Shown here piece by piece: positions 57,198 to 64,000 of a stretch of 64,000 bases of DNA. Below the pieces are notes generated by a model. The model did not search any database. It saw only the letters and a list, made by a program, of their open reading frames with translations, and was not told where the DNA came from. A program made the translations under genes and the position numbers. Source of the stretch: Limnanthes douglasii subsp. nivea (taxonomy: Eukaryota > Streptophyta > Magnoliopsida > Brassicales > Limnanthaceae). The first letter of the stretch is position 1. Every line of letters begins with the position of its first letter. The stretch covers positions 3,461,670-3,525,669 of the forward strand of contig JAUPFV010000005.1 in assembly GCA_036936605.1 (NCBI GenBank), given 5' to 3'.

Positions 57198-57845
57198 AAG
57201 ACTACAAAAACTTAACTCTAGGAACCTAAGCAGTGAGTTATACAAAGACTTAACTCTGGGAACCTAAGTAATGAGTTATTCTTCCAAGTATAAAAAATCT
57301 CCTTCTTCCTTGGTTTTAAACTGTTGAGCCAAATGCTTGATTTTAGTTGGTGATGTATGCTCCGCCTCCTTCTCCCCTTGTACGGATGCGGCCACAATTG
57401 ATTTTGATTGCAAATTCGATGGATGCTTCAGCTCTATATCATTGTCGACCGTATAAATCCATATTCTCGACCACTTTAACATCTCAAGTTTTGGATTGCT
57501 TTTGTTCTTAGTGGAAACAATATTTCTTGAGTTTTCACATACATCATCAAATTATGCGAGAAATATATGATTGTTTGTTTTTTAATAGAGTGGTGAGCGA
57601 TTTGTACGTAAATTTAGTAAGTTCAACGAATTAACCAATTATGTTAAAAAAGAAAAAAAATAATGATAAGAGTAAATAGTTGAATAATAATACATAGTTG
57701 AATAACGGTACGATATCTTGTTGCTGGAAATAAATCTGAGATGTATTAGAATATAGTTCTCAAACCACTAAAATATATAGTTACTATACTTTTAACTGAG
57801 CCTCCAAAAACTTAGATATTTGATTAAAATTATAGAATTACCTTG
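57198..57845 (-). pseudogene. gag: gypsy family X gag N-terminus and 5' region, split copy 4 (right part)
   Basis: The sequence continues from 47376: AAGACTACAAAAACTTAACTC follows on from the GTTTTTGTATT segment left of the Tat insertion. It has TSPTKIKHLAQQFKTKEEG on the minus strand (about 57290-57360) and 5' untranslated sequence to about 57770. A 37-bp near-duplication, GACT(A/T)..AACTCT(A/G)GGAACCTAAG, lies at 57203-57280. LINE E's 3' end abuts at 57846. Confidence 0.75.
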
Positions 57846-57989
57846 TTTTTTTTTTATATAAAACTTGTAAATTAAATTAAAAAGAGTTACAAAAGTTCAT
57901 GGGGTAGGGTACCCTTTACAAGATTTCAAGATCCCCTAAGGATACAAAAAGACGGAAAAAAGCTAGGGGTACATAGAGAAATTAGCCAT
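57846..57989 (-). other. LINE E 3' trailer and poly(A)
   Basis: Untranslated sequence ending in an A10 tail on the minus strand, adjoining family X DNA. It includes GGGTACCCTACCCCATG. Confidence 0.8.
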
Positions 57990-59034
57990 GGAAGGGGTAT
58001 TTCGATCCTTTGAATCTGTAGCGAAGGTCGGAAAGGACCAGATGGAAGGTGCTAGTGAAGCGAGATTGTTTGTCATTATAGATTATGTTGTTCCTTTCTT
58101 TCCAGTTGTACTAGACAGTGGCGCAGAAAGCAGAATTCCAGTGAAATCGACGGCCCTTATCAGAGGGGGCCCAGGAGCTTGCAGTCTCGTACCATTGATT
58201 CCAAGATGACGGCGTATTGGGGGATAATGATTTTTTGGGCTAGGATCTCCAAAATGGCAGAAGAATATGGGCAGAGGATTAGGAGATGGTCCAAGGTTTC
58301 AGGGGCATTATTACAGAGGACACAAGAGGCAGGGCAATCAAGGCCCCAAGAGATAATTCTGTCACGAGTGGAGAGCTTGTTATGGATAGCTAGCCAGGTG
58401 ATGAAGGAGTGTCTGGGGATAGAGAATTTATTCCAGACGAGGTTGGCCCATCTGACTTTAGTAGTTGGAGGCTTGAGGGCAGAGTAAGTGCTACTGATGG
58501 TAAATTCGGGTTTGGAGTTATTCGGGATCCATAGAATAATATCAGGATCTGAAGAGGTAGGGGGAGGTAAGCTAGAGCTGAGGAGATTTCTCGAATGTGG
58601 TCTCGGAGATGGTGGTTAGGGGCTCTGCTGTGGGTGGGCCAGGACCACATCCCATTTGTACAGATATCTTTTATATTTCTTAGGTTTCGGAGACGGGAGA
58701 GATTCAGGATGTGAGGGCCAAAGCGGTTGACAAGAGACGTAGGAAATAACCAGGGGTCATGCCAAATGGAGGTGTGGGCTCTATTTCCAATAATTACACG
58801 GTAAAGATTTGCAGCTTTGCTTCTGAGGTTCAGGATTTTCTTCCAACTCCAGCTCTCTGAGGATGGGATGGGAAGAGACCATAAACATCTCGCTTTAATG
58901 TTTTCCGAAAGAATCCATTGAGTCCAGAGAGAGCTTTTATTTCGAGTGAGGATGGACCAGAGGAGTTTGAGGGCAGCCGCCTGATTCCAGATTTTTAAGT
59001 CTGGAATCCCAAGGCCACCCTCATCTTTGGACAC
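57990..59034 (-). pseudogene. LINE E ORF2, C-terminal region with zf-RVT
   Basis: SKDEGGLGIPDLKIWNQAAA, SLWTQWILSENIKARCLW and SIWHDPWLF (58390-59034) are the usual region after RT. The zinc-binding zf-RVT part continues to about 58200, with ITWLAIHNKLSTRDRI and CVLCNNAPETLDHLL in another frame. The thumb segment INSWTSKHLSYTGRLQLINS lies just upstream at about 59180-59240. No RNase H follows. Confidence 0.85.
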
Positions 59035-59469
59035 GTCAGCTTATTCCAGGCTATATTTTCTCAAGTCAATTTCATTTCAGGTCCAGACCAGAGAAAGCGA
59101 CGGAGTAATTAAGACAATTCGTTGAGAACACGAGCGGGGAGGATGAAGATGGAAGACCAGTAGACTTGGCTGGGAAAAAGCACAGAGTTGATGAGTTGGA
59201 GTCGGCCCGTGTAAGAGAGATGCTTGGAGGTCCAAGAATTGATGTGGTTGGTGATGTTTTGGAAAAGATGACGACAATCATTATAAGAGAGGCGAGGGGA
59301 TATGAGAGGAACGCCTAGAAATCTGACAGGGAGGGAGCCCTCCGTGAAGTTGAGGTATTGAAGGATGATGAGCTTGACGTTAGGAGAGGTGCCCGAGATG
59401 AAGATAGTTCTTTTGGCCGGATTTAGGTGAAGGCCTGAGATAGCAGCAAATTTGGTTAATCCTTATAGG

Positions 59470-60845
59470 ATTAGCTTAATTGACGGGAGATTGGCCCTGC
59501 ATAGGATTATCAGGTCGTCCGCGAAGCAAAGGTTGATTATCTTGAGTTTGTGGCACTTCTAGTGGAAACCAAAGGAGGGGTTTGACTTTTCTCCTGGAGA
59601 ATTCTGGAGAGCACCGGCATGACAATAACAAAAAGATATGGAGAAAGTGGGTCACTCTGACGAAGGCCATTATTTCCCGGGAAAGGGCTAATCGGCTTTC
59701 CATTAATACAAACAGAGTAGGAGAAGGAAGTGATATATTAGAGGATCCAATTAATCATGGGCATAGGGAAGCGCATGGCTAAGAGGATATCCAAAATTAC
59801 TTCCCATCAGATAAATAAAAGCCTTCATAAGGTCGATTTTGAGGGCGCATCTAGGGCCTTTATGGTTGGTTTGATAGCCGTGTAAGAGGTTTTGGGTGAG
59901 TAAAATATTGTGAACGATAGAGCATCCCGGGACAAAAGCAGATTGCGATGGGTCAATGAGGGCCGGCAAGGCTGGTTTAATTCTGGTAGCAATGATTTTG
60001 GAGATGGTTTTGTAGATAACCTTGCAACAGGCAATAGGACGGAAGTCAGAAGGGGGGGATGGGGAGTCCGTTTTTGGAATGAGGGAAATAAGAGTTTTAT
60101 TCCAGTCAGGGTCCATTTGACCCTTCTCGAAGAAATGCTTGATTCCCAGGAAAATGTCATCACTAATAAGGGGCCATCTGGATTTGAAGCCCGCGCTAAA
60201 GCCGTCAGGGCCCGGGGCTTTGTCGTTGTCGATATCAAAGAGGGCAGCCTTGATTTCAGCGTTAGAGATGGGTTTTATCATCTCGTTATTGAGATCATGG
60301 GGAACGGTGGAGTGGATTAAGGCTTTTATCCTATCCGGGCCGGGGTAATTAGCTTTACTGGTAGAGCCTAAATGCTGGATGAAGAAATTTTGAAAGGTTT
60401 TAGAGATGGTGTAGGGGTTTGAGGAAAGGCCGTCAGGGGTGGAGATCGAGAGGATTTTGTTTCGGGCCCTGCGGGCCCTAATGCTGTTATGAAAGAATTT
60501 GGAGTTCCTGTGCCCAACCTTAAGCCATGTTTCTCTGGATTTTTGCTTAAGGAAAGATTCCTCCGTTCGACTAAAAAAGATGAACGAGGAGGAAGCTTCC
60601 TTCTCGGCGATGATAAGGGTTCTATTCGAAAGGTCCGAGAAGAGATATTCTTGGGTCGTAGCGAGAGAGGTCCTAGGATCCTCAACCCGTTGGCTAATGT
60701 TGCTAAACGCTGTCTTGTTTAGGGAGGAGAGAACAGGGGTTAGTCTAGACAACTTTAGAACGACCGCTTGCATGGGGCTAAAGGGGCAAGGGAGAGTCCA
60801 ACTATCTGATATAAGGGAATGGTAATTTGGGTGGGACTTCCACAT
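59470..60845 (-). pseudogene. LINE E ORF2, reverse transcriptase
   Basis: A 364-codon open stretch (59751-60845) covers the linker (ETWLKVGHRNSKFFHNSIRA) and RT. It shows DKAPGPDGFSAGFKS, FRPIACCKVIYKTISKI, SAFVPGCSIVHNILL and CALKIDLMKAF (palm motif A). A frameshift near 59800 follows. The polymerase box FADDLIIL lies near 59508-59530 and keeps both Asp residues. RT is the best preserved part of this LINE. Confidence 0.9.
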
Positions 60846-61607
60846 ATTGAAAAATTTAAAAGGTCTGGGGGAGGGGGTAAAAGGGGCTGAGAGATGGACA
60901 ATAATAGGGGTATGGTCAGAGGTTTTGGGGAGATCAAAATAGGGAAAAGAGTTAGGGAAGATATCATCCTAGGAAGCATTGACAAGAGCTCTATCAATGC
61001 GAGAGGGAATGGGGTTGTTTTCTTGGCGGTTGAACCAAGAGAATTAGAACCCAGACGCACGGAGGTCATCGAGGTTGCATCTCCGGCAGCAGTCATTAAG
61101 AGCATCAATAGAATTAGTCCAACGAGGGTCGGAGTTTGTTCTTTCATGGGGGTTCCTAATCGCATTAATATCTCCAATGACAATCCAAGGGTTATGGGAG
61201 ATGGATTGTTCATAAGTACAGAGGGAGCTCCACAGAGGAAGACGGTCAGTCTAGTCATTAAAACCATAAATAACTGTGAGATTGAGAGAGGAGTTTCTCA
61301 CAATCCAAAAGAGATCACAATGAAGGGTTTGGGCAGTGACGTCTTTAATAGAGATTTGCAAAACGCTTGGATTCCAAGCAATCCAAATTCTACCAAAGGG
61401 GTGACTATAATGATTTGAGACACAATGCCAACAGGGAAGCATAGAAGACATCATATGCGTGACATTTTTAAATTTAACCTTAGTTTCAAGCAAGCAGGTC
61501 ACGTTGATACCATTAGAAAAGATAAAGTTCTTAACATCCTTTTGACGGATAGGGTCATTCAACCCTCTAACATTCCAACTAGCTAATTTCATAAGATTTC
61601 TAAACAA
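60846..61607 (-). pseudogene. LINE E ORF2, APE-type endonuclease
   Basis: The N-terminal strand KLASWNVRGLNDPIRQKDVK (about 61530-61590) keeps the Asn, and LLETKVKF the catalytic Glu. IWIAWNP and DLFWIVRNSSLNLTVIYGFND lead to a frame change near 61251. The remaining core follows in another frame: NAIRNPHER near 61150, FQFSWFNRQENNP near 61010-61050, and SDHTPIIVHL near 60900. The last 100 bp run into the RT linker. Confidence 0.82.
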
Positions 61608-61784
61608 ACAGTAGGGTAAAAAGAACTAAGAAGTCATTGGGGTGTCCCCATACATACTTGCATTAACCGCAATATTTGCGGTTTTAGGTCCCGGCGAGGT
61701 GATTTCAGAGGTGGAGGGATCATCGGCGTTCTGGTCAATCTGGGCGGCAGCAGGGCAGTTACTTGCCTTCAGGAAGCTTTGGGT

Positions 61785-63871
61785 CTAAGTGCTTTGGGTG
61801 GTGAGACAACGGAGGCTTTCAGGGGAAACAGGATCGTTGTTGCTGGAGTTTGATAGCGTGCTGGATGAAATAGGTTCTGTCATCGGTTCCTTGCTAGGTC
61901 TGTGAGAAGGGGAGGTTGAGGCTGGCGGTTCAAGAGGGAGATGGCAAGCAGCGACAGCATGACCAAACGAGAGACAGCGTTTGCAAATAGTTGGGAGTCC
62001 TTGGAATTCTACTTGGATGGTGTGGTCCTTTCCAAGGCATCGAATTGTGATGGAGGACGGGTAGTGGGAGGAGGCTTGCATGAGGATACAAATTCTGGCG
62101 AAGCTGAGGCGGGATCTGTCGGCCGTTTGGCTGTCCACATATAGAGGCGTTCCAAGATAGCTTCCAAGAATTCCCAGGCCCTTTTTCCGACCAGAGTACA
62201 TGAGGCATTCCATGAAACTTGACCCATAAAAGTATGGCCTTTAAGGCTTCCTTGGTCAGAGTTTCCATGGGAGCCCATCTCTTGAGGAAAACCGGGTGGC
62301 TACTGAAGAACCAAGGGTCTTTTCTAGGACTTCTGTGGCGTTGTTCGCAGAGAAGAACTTGAAGAAATAGTGGCCTGAAGGAGTAGGCTTTCATTCTTGG
62401 AGGCCAAAGGGACTCCAAATCGGATTGGGAAGAGCTTGAACATGGGAGACAGACCTTTGGTTGGAAAGGAAATACCCCGAAAGGCACTTTGCCCATTCTT
62501 CATCGCCGCTGGTGAGAGCATCTTCAGGGAAGACGAGGAATCTGTTTTCAATTTCCAAGGATTCAGTCTTTTCAACGATCATGGAAGATTTGGTGACGTG
62601 GTTAGAGACTACATGGGCCCTGGATCTGTCGAGAGAAGGAGTCGGGAGGAGAGGGCCTTGCTTAGGGAAATTAACCATAGAGGCAGACTCAGTGATATGG
62701 TGGGGCTGAATGGTGTTCTGGCTTGGTTTAGAGCTCTTGAAAGGGTTAGAGGGTTTCAGGGGAGAGAGGAGATCCTGTTTGGTTACCATAGTGACGGTTG
62801 GCTTTCGATGGACGAGAGAAAGCATATCCCTTACTGTTTCTGCTAGGAAACGATTCGGGGAACAGAGAGGAGGAAGGAATGAGGTTTAGCTTGGGAGTCT
62901 GAATCGAGGGGTGGCTAGAGGAGTGAATAACAGTGGAGTATTGCTGATGGTTGCTAGGGAGGGTTGCATGGCTTGCTTCGATGGCTTGCTGGATGGTTAA
63001 GACGGCGGTTGAAATGATACTGGAGGTGGGCAGTGAGGAGGGAACAGTAGACGAAAAAGAGTTGTTGAACAGGTATCGGCTAGAGATCAAGGTGAACATA
63101 AGGTTAGGTTGAGAGGAGGAGAGGGTTTGCTGAGAGCTAGGGGTTTGCATGTCGCTAGGGTTTAGGGATCCATGCAGAGAGGAGGTTACAAGGTTTTCAT
63201 GCATGCATGCAAACGAATCAGGAGGCTGAGTCGAGTTTGAAAGGAGGGAGGCTTTGGATATTTCACTATTCGGAGGGCAAATGGAACCAGCATGGGGAGG
63301 GGAAGAAGCATCAGGCAGATCAGATCGGTTCAGGCCCGGGATAGGAGCTGAGTCACAGCCATATAGAGAGATTTGAATCCCGAGTTGGGAGATCGACTCG
63401 GGGGGTCTTCAAGGGAGGCCATGGCAAAGAGAAGTTTGTCGTTTCCATCTAGGATGGCCTTGAGTTGTATATCACTGGCTGGGGTGGGTGTGGCTTCCAT
63501 CTCAGATGGGTCTTCTTCCTCCGAGTGGATGTGCATGTCAGTTCTGGAGCCCGGGGGTGAGAGGGAGAGAGGGGAGGTCTCTCTGTCATTTCTGGAGGAA
63601 CCAAGAGAGAGGTTTTGAGGGGAGAGCTGGTGGTCTTTTGCAAAGGACGGAGGCGAACCATGGACAGAGAGAGGTAAGCCCGACATACCAGAGGATCGTG
63701 GGGGGAGGAGGAGGGAGGCGATGAGGATCGAGTTTCGAGCGAAAGGGTGGTACTTTTGCTCGATGGGACGATGATTGGGTCAGAGAGGGAATAGACGATT
63801 TTTTCATTGAAGCGAGGAGTTATTTTCCTGTTGTTTCGACGGGCAGAGGAACTCCGGTGAGTTTCTTCCAT
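61785..63871 (-). pseudogene. LINE E ORF1, DUF4283 plus CCHC protein
   Basis: This is the RNA-binding ORF1 product. ATG at 63871 opens MEETHRSSSARRNNRK. The N-terminal half is Ser/Pro-rich and changes frame several times (63330-63870). The DUF4283 domain begins at EEWAKCLSGYFLSNQR (about 62470-62515). It continues with PWFFSSHPVFLKRWAPMETL, ILLWVKFHGMPHVLW and YLGTPLYVDSQTADRSRLSF (about 62100-62330). The zinc knuckle CKRCLSFGHAVAACH is at about 61945-61990. A Ser/Pro-rich tail ends near 61785. The order is normal for plant L1 ORF1. Confidence 0.82.
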
Positions 63872-64000
63872 TTTGGATAAAGGAGGGAGGGCAGTTATCA
63901 AGGGGGATGGGCGGCGATTGAGAGGGTGGTGGTTATTTAGAAGGTAGTGGGGCAGTTTTTGTGGGAGAGGGAGGTTTTGGAAATAGAGAAACAGAGGGGT

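Larger units (their letters stand above)
57846..64000 (-). mobile_element. L1-type LINE, 5' end outside window (element E)
   Basis: This minus-strand LINE with higher G+C than its surroundings has ORF1, ORF2 and a 3' trailer ending in a 10-base poly(A) (T run at 57846-57855 on plus). The trailer reads TTTTGTAACTCTTTTTAATTTAATTTAC just before the tail, shown in two pieces by its similarity to element C. It has no RNase H, unlike LINE D, so two L1 lineages are present. Frames shift several times. The 5' end and target duplication are not in the window. Confidence 0.88.

Noticed and set aside
60894..61418. Plus-strand open stretch of 174 codons
   Set aside because: It is the reverse-strand shadow of the LINE endonuclease, whose motifs on the minus strand are clear.
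1..64000. CRISPR arrays, bacterial operons, tRNA or rRNA genes
   Set aside because: Both strands were scanned by eye. No regular spacer arrays, Shine-Dalgarno-led operons, cloverleaf-like tRNA or conserved rRNA blocks were recognised. The tRNA-like matches seen are retrotransposon primer binding sites.

Overview
The window looks like nuclear DNA of a flowering plant, most probably a eudicot. The evidence is a histone H2B with the plant-type C-terminus, an F-box/FBD gene remnant, plant L1-type LINEs with DUF4283/CCHC ORF1 proteins, Ty1/copia and Ty3/gypsy polyproteins, and an AT-rich background. The species cannot be named from the sequence. No intact host gene was found. Every recognisable coding region carries frameshifts, stops or truncations, so this is a repeat-dominated, intergenic-like region. 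No rRNA, tRNA, CRISPR array or organelle segment was recognised.

Layout. 1-4063: minus-strand Tat-type gypsy element, gag to RNase H, cut by the window start, with its 5' LTR at 3688-4063. 4381-9078: three LINE fragments, two on minus and one on plus. 9526-9743: a broken LTR of the same Tat family. 9979-10945: a 49-bp duplication and an AT-rich tandem array. 12269-13651: a 1365-bp element with about 42-bp terminal inverted repeats and a 9-bp target duplication. It carries a histone H2B pseudogene and resembles a Pack-MULE. 13.7-19.1 kb: decayed DNA with hairpins, an LTR-like piece, a gag-protease remnant and a large inverted repeat. 19385-21012: truncated gypsy gag ('family X', minus). 21013-27128: plus-strand LINE with a C-terminal RNase H. 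27285-28656: minus-strand F-box/FBD pseudogene. 28708-34045: minus-strand copia element with two LTRs, PBS and polypurine tract. 34986-36440: second copia fragment (plus). 38690-47376: more family X copies, a TRIM-like piece, a gag-protease remnant, an LTR/PBS/gag head and a second F-box fragment. 47377-57197: complete but decayed Tat-type gypsy element (minus) inserted in a family X copy, with LTRs, PBS, gag, protease, RT, dual RNase H, integrase and a long antisense ORF. 57846-64000: L1-type LINE (minus) whose 5' end lies beyond the window.

How the parts relate. The window is a stack of insertions, and paralogous copies act as empty-site references. The family X copy at 39.1 kb shows the site into which the Tat element at 47.4-57.2 kb inserted. 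The copy at 45.46-46.39 kb shows the site occupied by the LINE at 21-27 kb and shares the neighbouring F-box sequence, which implies a segmental duplication. The features most worth following up are the H2B-carrying inverted-repeat element, the antisense ORF of the Tat element and the inverted repeat at 16.7-17.6 kb.
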